Source: Glycine soja
Taxonomy: Eukaryota > Streptophyta > Magnoliopsida > Fabales > Fabaceae
Direction: 5' to 3'
DNA length: 64,000 bases
Assembly: GCF_004193775.1 (NCBI RefSeq)
Contig: NC_041020.1
Location: 12,098,356 to 12,162,355, forward strand
Of this stretch, positions 34,006 to 45,110 are shown piece after piece. Position 1 is the first letter of the stretch. The number at the start of each line of letters is the position of its first letter. The notes under the pieces were generated by a model. The model was not told the DNA's origin, did no database searches, and saw only the letters and a program-made list of their open reading frames with translations. The position numbers and the translations under genes were made by a program.

Positions 34006-36879
34006 TGTAACATCCCATTTTTTTCGTAAATAAATTTAAAAAGCTTTTTAGTATAAATATATAAATAAATAAATATAGAGCAAATAATAGGCTGAGTACC
34101 CTAGGTATAAATAGTTATGTTAAGTCAGATGCCTCCTTTTGGCCTCATTTTCGTTTTTCCCCTTCTCCTCTCAAAACCCTTTCTTTTTCCCGCAGCCCAC
34201 AAAACCTGTCTCTGTAAAACGATGATCCCGGACTCATTCACCATTGGATCGTCGTGAAATTTGAGTACCACGTTTGAAACCCAATTGCAAACATTCTCAC
34301 CGTTGGGAATTTTAAAATAATATATGAGCTTAGAGGATAACCCTTCGCATTGTAGCCTTTAATTTTCCCGCAGAAACCCAGAACTGTCTCGGTAAAACTA
34401 AGATCCCGGTTTCGTTAACCGTTGGATTTTCATGAAAATTGGATATGTTGTTCGAAATTCAATTACTCACACTTTCAACGTTGGGATTTGCGAGAAAATA
34501 TTCATGGAGGGAGAAAAACGAATTGCGTGAGGACAGTACAAGTGGAGGTTTCAATCTCTTCTCCGTCTCTGACGTTTGGGAATTCTATCGGTGCAGTCGG
34601 AGGAATAACTGGAGGAATCCCAGGAAACAGCTAGAGATGCTGCTATCGCTGGCTGAAGACACGTGAGTCCGCTCAGAGGTAAGGGATGAGTTATTCACAA
34701 TTGGGAATTAGTGAGAACATGTGTAGGAATCCTTAAAGATATCAATTGGAATGGGTTTTGGGGGTGTTTTTGCAATTTTCATTTTATCCTTATAATTATT
34801 ACAGTAAATTATATATGTTTGACAGACCAATTGTTGTGAAATTGATATGTTATTGTGTTGAGCGTGAACCCTATAAATCGAGTATTTTTTGTAATTAATA
34901 TGAATTGATGAAATAAAGTAAGGATAAATTTAGAGAGAGATATTGATTTTGTATTTTCTCTTTTTCTTGCTTTTTAGGTTTTTATATATAATTTTAAAAA
35001 ATTAATATCATAATTGAAATTGACCAAAGTGTTCATATAATTATTTAGAATTTGTGCATTGAAAGCTTACTTTGTAATTAGTGATTCAATATGATGTATG
35101 CTAGTTTATATATATAGAGGTAGTTATTTATATAAATAATTTATGTAAATAATATTGTAGAGTGTTATAGTGTGATTCCAAAAATTATTAAGTGTTGGAG
35201 TTTGAGAATATTATGGTTAAATTTGATGAACATGTGTATGTTGTACCTTATGAATATCATTAGGAATGTTATGAGATGGTTGATGTGATGTTATAAGATG
35301 TTAAAGTGTGGACATGATATTCGATTGTGAATAAGTGGATGTGTTTAACACTTGATGTTACATTAATTATATTGTGAGCTATGAATTATACAATAACCCG
35401 ACCAGTATTTATGCGCAATGTTATAGAGAAAGTGTAGGTTCCTAGTTAGGAACTAGTGTTAAATTGTAGCGCAATTGTGTTAAACATGTTTGAAACATGA
35501 GTGCGAGGTCGTGATATTGTATAATTCATGAGCAGTGCTTACAAATGAAATATGTGATGAATTGTGGAATAATATGTTACCTTAAGATTATAATATTTTG
35601 TTATTGAGATTGAGTAAAAGTGTAAAGTAGAATAGGTGTTGAATTGTGAGATACGTAAAAACATGTGATGGTGGATTGTGACATTATGAGATGTGAAATT
35701 GTGAATGAGTTTTGGTCGTGAATAAGTGTGTGATTAACTCTTGATGTGACATTATTGGTGTTGTAACCTGTGAATTGTACAATAACCCGACCAGTGTTAT
35801 CTTGAGAAAAGTGTTGAAGAGAAAGTGTAGGTTTCCTATTTAGGAACCAGTGTTAAAGAGAAAGTGTAGGTTTCCTATTTAGGAACCAGTGTTAAATTAT
35901 AGCGTAATATGTTGTACGTGTTTAACACACGAGTGTGAGGTCGTGGGTATTGTATAATTCGCGAGCAGTGTCTGTGTGCTAAAATGATTTTAGGGGTTGG
36001 ACCTGAATCAGGAGGGAGGGGCCCTGATGGACTCTTCGGAGTGTAGGCCTTGGGGGTCACCGGGTTTGAGTGCTCCTTTAAGCCTATGCTGATCCCATAT
36101 GGTTGGAGCATTCTCGCAAAACATCGTGACCCTGACTGGTCTCCCTATGATCTTACTTAGTGAGAGTGACCTGACAAACCCATTGTGTGTTGTGTCTTGT
36201 TATGTACTCTTAAGCGCCCCAGGGTGATTTTTCACTGACATGGTACCACATTGCATATAGGCTTGAGTCTTAGCATAACTGTCTCATGCGCTTGCTAATT
36301 GTTTATTATGAAATTGAGGTGTTATTATGTCTTGATCAGAGCGTGTGATTCTTGTGTGATGTGATTGATGATTGAAAAGTGTGATTGATGGATGAAAAGT
36401 GAACTTTGAATGACAAAGTGGTGGAATTACGTGAATTACATGTAAGTAAGTTTTATTTGGTTTATACGATATGTATATATAGTTGTCTTGTTTCTCTATT
36501 AGTTAGGAATGTGATAACTCACCCTCGGTTTGCTATTTGTGTTTGGATCCTGTGATGATCTTGAACTTTGTGCTCGGGGGAGCAGATGACTACGTGAACT
36601 GCTTTAAGGAATATTGTGCTGAAGGAGGTTGGGACACAACGCTCTGATAAGATGTGACATTGGGATATAAGTTTTTATATTAATTTTATGATGTTAGTCT
36701 ATTTTATTTCACCTCACTGATTTAACAAAATATTTTTGTAAATTTTGACGGCCTTATTTCGAGTCAAATTTGTTTTTAATAAGTTTTATTTGGTAATTGA
36801 AGTGAATGTGAACCTTTTACCCATGTGATTTTGTTTACCAATATATATATATATATATGTCGGGGTAGAGGGTGTCACA
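34006..36879 (+). mobile_element. 2.9-kb solo LTR-like element in an SGS3 intron
   Basis: It begins TGTAACATCCC and ends GGGTGTCACA, so the tips are inverted and TG...CA. Flanks are ACGTC (34001-34005) and ATGTC (36880-36884), a 5-bp duplication with one mismatch. Inside there is no gag or pol. An internal segment is duplicated: about 35350-35560 resembles about 35720-35965 (shared ACAATAACCCGACCAGT, AGAGAAAGTGTAGGTT, GTGAGGTCGTG), with a further 37-39 bp tandem copy at about 35818-35895. A (TA)n run lies at 36839-36858. Long LTRs of this type are known from chromovirus/Tekay-like Gypsy elements, but the family call is weak. The strand is arbitrary. Confidence 0.7.
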
Positions 36880-37183
36880 ATGTCAATATATGCTTGAGCA
36901 GACACCAAAAATATGGAAGTGAGAAGTACAGAACAAATAAATCAAGTTGTAAGAATAAGTAAAATAGCTTTAACTTATCGGTTTGGTTTCTCATAGATAT
37001 CATATTGTTTCATAAAGGCAGCCACCATTCACTAGCATATATGATTACCCTCAAAATATAAAGCATTGTAACCAATTTTATGCATAAAAGTTTTCAATCA
37101 TATGATAACAATCAGAGCTTCTTGCAAAACCCAATGAGCACAACAACAATAATATTAATTGAATTCCAGCCACATAACCTTAC

Positions 37184-37401
37184 CTCCTTGTTTTGTTGGT
37201 CAACACGGTTTTCTTCGGTTGTCAAGCTTAACTTCTCACTTATTCTCAATAAAGAGTCTGTACCTACTTGTGATTTGATTTGTTCTTTGGCTACCATGCT
37301 CTTATAATAGTCAAGATTCCGACTATCATCATTAATATGTTTTATCTTGCTCTCAACCATCTCTTGATATGATCTCATTTCAAACTTCAATTTTTTCTTT
37401 C
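37184..37401 (-). pseudogene. SGS3-like fragment, second retained exon
   Basis: This 218-bp exon is fully open, beginning in the codon split with the upstream exon and reading GKKKLKFEMRSYQEMVESK, then KSMVAKEQIKSQ and LSLTTEENRVDQQNKE. The KL(K/F)EMRSYQEMV stretch directly after the XS domain is characteristic of SGS3. Borders are TTCTCTAG before 37401 and GAG/GTAAGG after 37184. The phase to the next exon at 33854 is correct. The intron that follows is enlarged by the element at 34006-36879. Confidence 0.82.
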
Positions 37402-37649
37402 CTAGAGAATATAGATGTATCAGAACTTTCATTTAAAATATTAAATGATTGCCAAACAAGAGAAGAAACGCAAAAATAACACAAGTTTCCCTCTCTTTTC
37501 CTAAAGAGAATAGACGATTGCCAACTAAGAATTACTAGACTACCAAACTCTAAGAAAAGTAGAGCTTCCATATTCAAGTTGATCACCAATTATCTCAATA
37601 AGAAAAAAATTGTATAGGAAAACTGATTAAGAGAAGAAAAAAAAATTAC

Positions 37650-37944
37650 CTCTAGAGTGCTTGTTGAAAATATCCAAATCTTCTTTAGAAGCCAAGTAAC
37701 CATAAAGTTGGCGCTTCCCACCTGGGAGAAATGGATTCTGATAGCAATCCCAAGCCTCCCTATCTCTTCCTTGCTCTTTAAAATGCTTGTGGAGCCGCAT
37801 GGCTTCTAGATAACCTATCGTGGATTCCTCAAAAATTAAGGCACCCATCCCTCGGTGCCCTTGTGGACCATATGAGTGTCGAGCCTTCAATGCAGTATAG
37901 TCACAGAAGCAATCAAGGAGTTCTTGGTTCCCCATTCCATTCCA
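37650..37944 (-). pseudogene. SGS3-like fragment, XS-domain exon
   Basis: This 295-bp exon encodes 98 open codons: WNGMGNQELLDCF, then ARHSYGPQGHRGMGALIFEE, GYLEAMRLHKHF and PGGKRQLYGYLASKEDLDIF. These are core motifs of the XS domain of SGS3, which binds double-stranded RNA ends with a 5' overhang. The acceptor is AATTGCAG before 37944 and the donor is AGAG/GTAATT after 37650. The N-terminal part of SGS3, including the zinc-finger XS part and the start of XS, is not present upstream. With the other three exons, a spliced minus-strand transcript would have about 245 open codons before the stop in the last exon. It is a fragment, not a working gene. Confidence 0.87.
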
Positions 37945-40705
37945 CTGCAATTATTATAAACTTATACTACCGATAATTTTTCTTGAGAATCCGATTAAAG
38001 TACAATACCTGTCATTACACTGAAAACCAACAGCATGAATACTCAAGTTTTGTCCTTGGTGATCTTTCTTACAGGCATCCCAATAATTGAACATATACAT
38101 TTTGCCCTTTGTTAGACCGAGTTAAACTAAGGAACGACAGCTTAAGTATTTAGAAAATGCAAAGATAAAAAAAGCTGAGGTTTAAAAAGTCAGAGACAAA
38201 AACAAAAACAAAAACTCAAGAATTTTATAGGAATGAAAAACTCTGTTAACTAAAAAATTTTCAACTAAGTTGAATTTAAATTAAAGAGGAATCATGAATT
38301 TTACTTGGGGGCTGGGGCCGCATGGGCGTTTTCTTTTCCCAAAGGAAATGTTGAGCTGTTATTGCGGTGCTTGGTAGGTCAATGCAATGGAGAAAATTTG
38401 CAAACCTTAACTAAATTGACAATAATAATATTCTATCAAGTAACTATTATTTATTTCAAATATTTTAACAAATGGGATGTTTGTGCTACATTTTCATGTA
38501 GAAAAGTATAGCTGGACCCCCTTATATTTTTGTTTCCCTATTATCCAGTCAAGATATTTTTGGTTTGGCATTTTGAATTGGTCTTGTTTGATGTGTGCGC
38601 CACAATCCTTTACCAGCTACTAATTATTTTGTTTTCTTGGATTGGATATGACTTTGAAGCAAGTCTGCTTTTTTGTCCTTTTCATTAGTAAACTCTCTTT
38701 TGAACCATTGCTGCATACTACAAGCCATCAAACAGGGCATTTCTTCGACTTTACTCTGCTCCTAGTTGAAAGTTGTTTTGCTTTACTATAATTGCAAGTA
38801 AGGATGTTTTTCGATCATCCTATTATTGCTATTAATACGAACCATTCATTAATTTTGTCAAGAATTAATAAAATAAAATAATATTGATTGATCAAGATAA
38901 TAGATTTTCCCTCACAAATAAGATTATATGTTTAGTTGAAAAAGTATAGGGACTTTTCAGATTAGAAAAATATCATTAAGAAATGTATCCTTCTGCTCTT
39001 GCTACATCCAAAGTGAAAAAAGAAATCTCAGCTCTAGAATCATTAAGAGAGCTTCACAACACATACATTGAGCTAATCGAAGAACAAAAGGATACCAGAG
39101 TCAATGGTTGCAATGTCATTTGAGCATATACTTCATCTGTTTCAACATCTGCCTGAAAATTAACACATACTCCAGTTCACTGAGTTTACTGTAAATGTAG
39201 GCAATCATACCTCATACATAACTAAAAGGAAAAAGATAGTATACCCATATGCATTGTGACATTATGAAGTTGGCAAATCAACTAGGGTGGCAAGCTAGGG
39301 TAATTGGGAATGTGTCCATCAATTTCTCTGTTAGTTGTGGCAGCAACCTGGAATCAACATTCAACATCATAGGCATCTCAGTTTCCATTTACAGAGAATC
39401 TATTGAATTGGTTTCAACATCAAGTTTGCAAGAAACCATCCAGTATCTTCTGTATTATGCAAGTTGACACAATCTAGAGTAGAGTAAGTAGTAAAAACAA
39501 AAAACAAAAAACCTGCTCATTATGACCTTGAGGGAAGTAAACCACACGAGTCCCTGCAGTTGGTAGGGACACCAAGGGGCCCGTGCATGCATGCCATAGC
39601 TCAGAATTCAGACACTTCTTCTCCCCTCCTAACCATCATTGCTCACACATCAATCAAATTATCAAAAAGAGAAAAGGAAAACAAAAAACTCACAAGCATG
39701 TCCAAGCAACACAAAAGGGGGTATGAAAGGGACACCTTACATTTATATACAAGTATGAAAAGAAGCCAAACTTAAGAGCATAGAATGTTAGTTCAATTTA
39801 AAAAAAAATACTAATAAAAAGACAAAAGGAGAGAATTGGAATAGAATGGATACCTTCATGTCCCTGCTGCCCCAACCCTGATGTTGAAAGCTTCATATAA
39901 TCAAGCTTTACCTTCTTTTGTTTTTCTCCTTTACACAAAGCCACACTAGTACTTATATCAACCAATCACATAAAAACATGAAACCCTAGCTCAAACCAGC
40001 CACTACCCTCAATTTGCTTCAAGCCATTGCACAAGCATTCCCCAACATTCTCCTCCACCATGATGATGCCAATGCATTCACTCCATAGTCCACACCCCCC
40101 ACAAAATACAAAACAACCTTAAAAAAATCAAACACCACCCAAATCCAAAAACCTCAACAGCCCAACAAATTCACTCCCACCTTAGAAACCCCAGAAACAA
40201 AACAATCCACCACACTTGTAGAAAATTTTAGGCAAAATTGGGCCGTTAGACTACTTGACCCCTAACATCATGCATCTTGTTATTTAAAGAATTGATATGT
40301 TCTTTCTTTGTCATTTCATTATAGTGAGGAGCATCTTGTTGTGCTTCATTACGTGTTAAAGTAGATTAAGTATGGCTAAGTGGGATTGGTTTTCAATTTC
40401 AAATGAGATTAGGATATTCTTTGTCTCCTTTTTGCCTTGTAAAATTGTAGGGGTGAGAAAATGTTACTCTAATTTAAGGGAGAGTGTCTTAAGGCTTAAA
40501 AATCCGTATGTTTATCTCATTCTAAGAAAATGAGTGGAAATTTAACCTATGATATATTATATATGAGATTTTATTTGTTTATCTAGAATAGTAGTCATAC
40601 AAAATTAGTTTATGAAATTATAAACATTGATCACATTTTATTTAAAGAACTATTGATGTTGATATTTGTCTGTAATCAAAATTTACATTTTCATGATGTA
40701 TACAG
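37945..40705. other. Non-coding / unassigned sequence between SGS3 fragment and second CACTA gene
   Basis: A possible extra minus-strand exon lies at about 38008-38110 (open, MYMFNYWDACKKDHQGQNL, ending at an ACAG/GTATTG donor), but it does not resemble the SGS3 segment expected there. A short open piece at about 39011-39120 (plus strand) has no family I know. The stretch 39850-40230 is rich in C and A and may be captured promoter or leader DNA. No complete gene is supported. Confidence 0.4.
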
Positions 40706-42407
40706 GATCATGGCTTCTCCACCTGCCTCGCCTCCTCCTCCTCCTCCTCCTTTAGACGCATCAGCTTCACCGTCTGCCGTGAAGCGCACACGCAAAGCCT
40801 CATGCTACGATCCTTGTCTACCAGACCACCTGGTGCTGACAGACCAATGGTCCATGTTGATCCTACTACCGGCAAGGCCGACAGTCCCCACAGGAAGAAA
40901 TTAATATATTTGGGGATTGTGGTGCGTGATAAGGTGGACATCACGTACAAGAACTGGAAGGAGGTCCCTACTGCTCAGAAGGACTTGTTTTGGGAGGATA
41001 TTCAGGTATTTTTCTTTTCTTATTTGATGTTGTTTAATTAATTGCCAAAAATTACATTATTGTAACAAAAAATAAGTTTATTTGTTATTCTCAGGCAGAA
41101 TTTGAAATCCCAGAGGCTTCTAATAGTAGGACGAAAATGAAGTTACTTCAGACTGTGGGCGAGAGATGGAGGCAGTTTAAATCAGACCTCACGAGGAAAT
41201 GGGCCCTTGAAGCCGATCACGACGGTGTGGACGACACTGTCTGTGAGAAATACGGCATAAGCAAGGAAAAATGGGCCCAGTTTTGCCAGACTCGTAGAGA
41301 CCCTTCTTGGGAGGTATGTTCCTTGCTATTTAAGTTGTTTTCAAAAAACATTAACTTGTTATACTTCATTCTAGCAATTTGAAAGATTATTTTTTTTATT
41401 TTTGCAGGATGTGCGCAAAAAGGCATAGGCCATCCAGAAACAGAACACTGCCCCCCATGTTTTGTCTCGTGGGGGTAATGAATATTTAGAGCAAAAGCTC
41501 CTGACTGAGAAGACGAAGAAGAAGTTGGAGGAAGTTGCACAGTGAAGTGGAGGATGGGCCACACAAAGAAAACAGGGGAGATGACGACAGCAGCCGCAAT
41601 GGAAATCGCTGAGAAGATCATAAGTCATTTTCAACTAACCATTAGAATTATATTTCAATATTTTGTGAATGCCATGTACAACTGTGTGTTTTCTGTGCAG
41701 GATTCCTTTGAGGAGCAGGCAACACATGGATCCTTCATCCCCATGGACGTCAGGATGTTCTCACTGCCGTTATTGGATGTCCAGAGCACCCTGGATGTGT
41801 CCGTGCTGCTGGAGTCGGTGTCACCATCAAGCACTACTTTGGTTCGGCTCCACGGACGTCCTGTAGCTCTTTCTCCCTGCCTCCTGAAGAATTGCAGCAA
41901 CTGACCCAACAAATCAGGGACCAGCTAGAGGAGTCCATTACAGAAAAAGTGACGAGGCAGCTCATGGAATTGTTCTGCCAGATGAAGTCCCAGATGCAAT
42001 CTCAGGGACTTGCACTGCCTCCCGAACCTCTGGTTTGTCCCTTAGGTCCTCGAGTAAGCACAAAGGGGAGTTGTGTTGATCCCTCAGGAAACGATCCTGA
42101 GATAGGTGACTCAAATAGGTGCGGCTTGTACATCGAAGTAGATCCTGCCCGCCTGGTTGCCCTGGGGAGAGTTTATGAGGGATCCACTATTGTTCATAAC
42201 ACTCCTTTGTTGCCTGGCCAAGTAAAGGTAAGTGTGGAGGAGGTTATAGATGCAGATGCTCCAGTTCCTATACCCACTCATGAGGTTTCCTAAGTGGGGC
42301 AGGCAATTTAGACCTTCCTTGCTTGGCCGACACATCTGGTCAAGTCTTTATCGCAACAAGTACATTAATCTTACTATATGTTTCTTCTTTTTGAATTAAT
42401 TCATTCA
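40706..42407 (+). pseudogene. Second CACTA gene, 5' part (Ptta/En/Spm plant transposase-like)
   Basis: It starts after an acceptor (TATACAG) with ATG at 40710: MASPPASPPPPPPPLDASAS. Further exons are about 40706-41005 (donor ATTCAG/GTATTT), 41095-41313 (LLQTVGERWRQFKSDLTRKW, the En/Spm-type region), about 41408-41620 and 41701 to about 42350 (ITEKVTRQLMELFCQMKSQM; GLYIEVDPARLVALGRVYEG). A frameshift near 40800 links two frames. A TAG interrupts KKA/AIQKQ near 41427, and further shifts lie near 41540 and 41740. The exon/intron layout and the neighbouring Ulp1-like part are typical of soybean CACTA elements. The product is thought to bind the subterminal repeats or otherwise help transposition; the exact role is not settled. 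The Athila-like element sits in the intron after this part. Confidence 0.8.
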
Positions 42408-42412
42408 GCGTG

Positions 42413-44347
42413 TGATGTGCCATTATTTTCTCCTATTTCTTGATGGAAGCTTGCTTGTGGGACTTCTATGGAGGCTGGATCTTTGAGCTTCAATGGGATC
42501 CTTTAATGGTGATTTTCCACCATGGAGATGCAGCGGAAGACAAAGGAAAAGAGGTGAGAGGAGGCGCCATCCATTAAGGAATAAGCCATGGAAGAAGGAG
42601 CTTCACCACCAAGATGAGCCTTGGATAAGAAGCTTGGAGAGGATGCTTCAATGGAGGAAAAGAAAGAGGGAGAGAAAGAGAGAGGGGGGAGCACGAAATT
42701 GAAGGAAGAAAAAGGGAGAGAAGTTGAACTTTGAGTTGTGTCTCACAAGACTCTCATTCATCAAAGTTACAACAAGTGTTAAACATGCTTCTATTTATAG
42801 ACTAGGTAGCTTCCTTGAGAAGCTTTCTTGAGAAAACTTCCTTGAGAAGATTCTTTGAGAAAACTTCATTGAGAAGCTAGAGCTTAGCTACACACACCCC
42901 TCTAATAACTAAGCTCACCTCCTTGAGAAGCTTCCTTGAGAAGATTCCTAAAGAAGCTAGAGCTTAGCTACACACAACCCTTATAATAGCTAAGCTGACC
43001 GCATGCCAAAATACATGAAAATAAAAAAAAAGTCCCTATTGCAAAGACTACTCAAAATGCCCTGAAATACAAGGCTAAAACCCTATAATACTAGAATGGC
43101 CAAAATACAAGGCCCAAAAGAAGGAAAAACCAATTCTAACATTTACAAAGAAGAATGGGTCCAACCTTGACCCATGGGCTCAAAAATCTACCCTAAGGTT
43201 CATGAGAACCCTAGGGCCTTCTTTAGTAGCTCTAGCCCAAGCCTCTTGGAGTCTTCTATCCAATACCTTTGGGGGGTAGGATTGCATCATTTCTTAACCC
43301 TTTTTGCACCATTTTAAGTACTGATTAATTTTAATTGTCAAATTAATTAGGCAGTTTTATTATTTGGGCCCATTCAGCTAATTTGATGTTTTTAATCTAA
43401 TTTCAGGAATTAATGAAGCATTGGACTTGGATTTGAAGAGGACAGACTATTTTATTCTACAAAATTAGATCTTATCTTATCTTATCTTATCTAGATATTA
43501 TTTAGATTTGATCTCATCTATATATTATTTCATCTAGATCTTATCTTATCCAGATTTGATTTGATTTTATTTATGGGCTTGGATTTAAAACAAATTTGTA
43601 AGCTTTGGGGCTGGAAAACTATATAACAGCACCAAGGTTCTAGTTTAGGCTCTCTCTTCTCTCTCCCCTATTTTCGTTTTTTTAGTTTTAGGTTTTTCTT
43701 TGAGACATTTTTTTTCGTTTTGCAATTCCAGTAGCAATAAAATTTCGTTCTTCAATTTATAAGTTCGTTATCTATTGATTAATGGAAGGCTAAGTCCCCA
43801 GCGTTGCTTGCTCTTGAGAATCAAGCACAGTTCTCTTTGAGGTTCTATTATTACTGTTAAATTCTGTTCAGTTTTTCCTCTTCACTAATTACTCTAAATT
43901 TGTTGGTATTAATTCATGCATGCTTAGTGCTTGATTAATTGTCTCTGCGCTTAATTTACGTTCATGCTTAATGATCGTTTATGAGTAATTGGTGTATGTG
44001 TTCCTTAATCACATAATGAATGTCTTATGTTAAATTTCGCTTAGTAATTTAATTTAGGGTTGGATTAAGTGGTTAAACTGATAAAGGATAAATTCTCGCA
44101 ACCTAGGATAAGAGACTTGCTTGTGAATCAAGAGGAATCAACGTATTTTAATTCTGATATTTTTCTAATTCAATTTTACTCGCTATTTAATTTACAAAAG
44201 CAAACACCCCCCCTCCCCCAATTTGTTACTATTTCCTATTATCTGTTATGAACATTTGGTTCATCATTGCTCGTTGGGAAACGACCTAGGATCACATCCT
44301 AGTTACTACATTTTAATGTTTATTTGATTCGGGCACGGCCTCGATCA
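42413..44347 (+). repeat. 5' LTR of the Athila-like element, split by a solo LTR
   Basis: It starts TGATGTGCCATTATTTTC and continues after the insertion with TTTCTTAACCC at 43290. Without the insert it is about 1.08 kb. It is similar along its length to the solo LTR at 51180-52398 (for example ATGCATGCTTAGTGCTTGATTAATTG). It ends CCTCGATCA. Confidence 0.9.
42441..43289 (+). mobile_element. Solo LTR nested in the Athila-like 5' LTR
   Basis: This 849-bp insert has tips TGATGGAAGC and GGATTGCATCA (inverted TGATG/CATCA), flanked by TTTCT on both sides (42436-42440 and 43290-43294). It contains repeats of CTTGAGAAG(C/A) (42800-42960) and a CTATTTATAGAC word at 42791. There is no coding sequence. 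The strand is inferred only weakly from the TATA-like word. Confidence 0.88.
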
Positions 44348-44351
44348 AATT

Positions 44352-44369
44352 TGGCGTCGTTGCTGGGGA
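44352..44369 (+). other. Primer binding site, tRNA-Asp type
   Basis: Four bases after the LTR the sequence TGGCGTCGTTGCTGGGGA matches, with small changes, the complement of the plant tRNA-Asp 3' end (usual form TGGCGCCGTTGCCGGGGA), the primer used by Athila elements. Confidence 0.8.
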
Positions 44370-45110
44370 GTAGTGGGCCATAGGTTCATATTAGCTAGTG
44401 ATTTGTGTTTTATGTTTAGTTGTTTTACGCTTACTTCTTTTGTTTAGTGTGTTTGTGTTGTGTTAGTGTGGTATTCTGTTTTATTTCATGTTCTATTTTG
44501 CAATTTAGTAGTACCCCTTGTTCAACGCTTTTCCTGTTTCAGTTTATTGTTTTGCTGTGAATAGTGCTTAGCGACGAAATTAGAGACTGATTCTGTGTTA
44601 CTGTTCACACAACATTACATTAGCGACTGAATTAGTGACGGCTGTTTACAATTTAATTGGCGATTTTTGTTTTGATAGTTAGGGTTGTTATTTTTGGCTG
44701 AATTTTTGTGTGGGAAGTTATTTTGACTCATACTTTGTGTGAAAAATACCAGGAACACTTGGTGTGGCTGGATTTGAGAGATTCAAAAAAATTTGAGAAC
44801 TTATTTTTAGCAAAATTTAAAACAGCCATAACTTGGTGTGGCTTGTTTGAGGTCTTTAACTAGCCAAATTCCCATGTTTACTAAGTTTTTTTTTTTCAAG
44901 TTTTATTATTCTATTTTTCTAAACTTTCCTTAGGCAGTTTCCATAGTTAGACATTGAATTTTCGTTTGAAATTTTTTGTGCTATCTTTCCATGATTTTAG
45001 AGTGTTCCTCACAAAATTTCAGCTCATTTTGATATCGTTTGAGTATAGTTGTAGTTTTACCCCCTTGTTAGGTGCTTGTTGAGAAACACATTATTTGCTG
45101 CATATAGTGC
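44370..45110 (+). other. Leader of the Athila-like element
   Basis: About 740 bp of AT-rich sequence between primer site and gag. No gene is seen. Confidence 0.6.

Noticed and set aside
37627..37950. A complete SGS3 gene
   Set aside because: Only the exons from mid-XS onward are present; the N-terminus and zinc-finger XS part are absent, the last exon has a frameshift, and two retroelements sit in the introns.
39560..39775. Plus-strand 71-codon frame as a gene
   Set aside because: No domain, no splice context and composition like the surrounding non-coding sequence.
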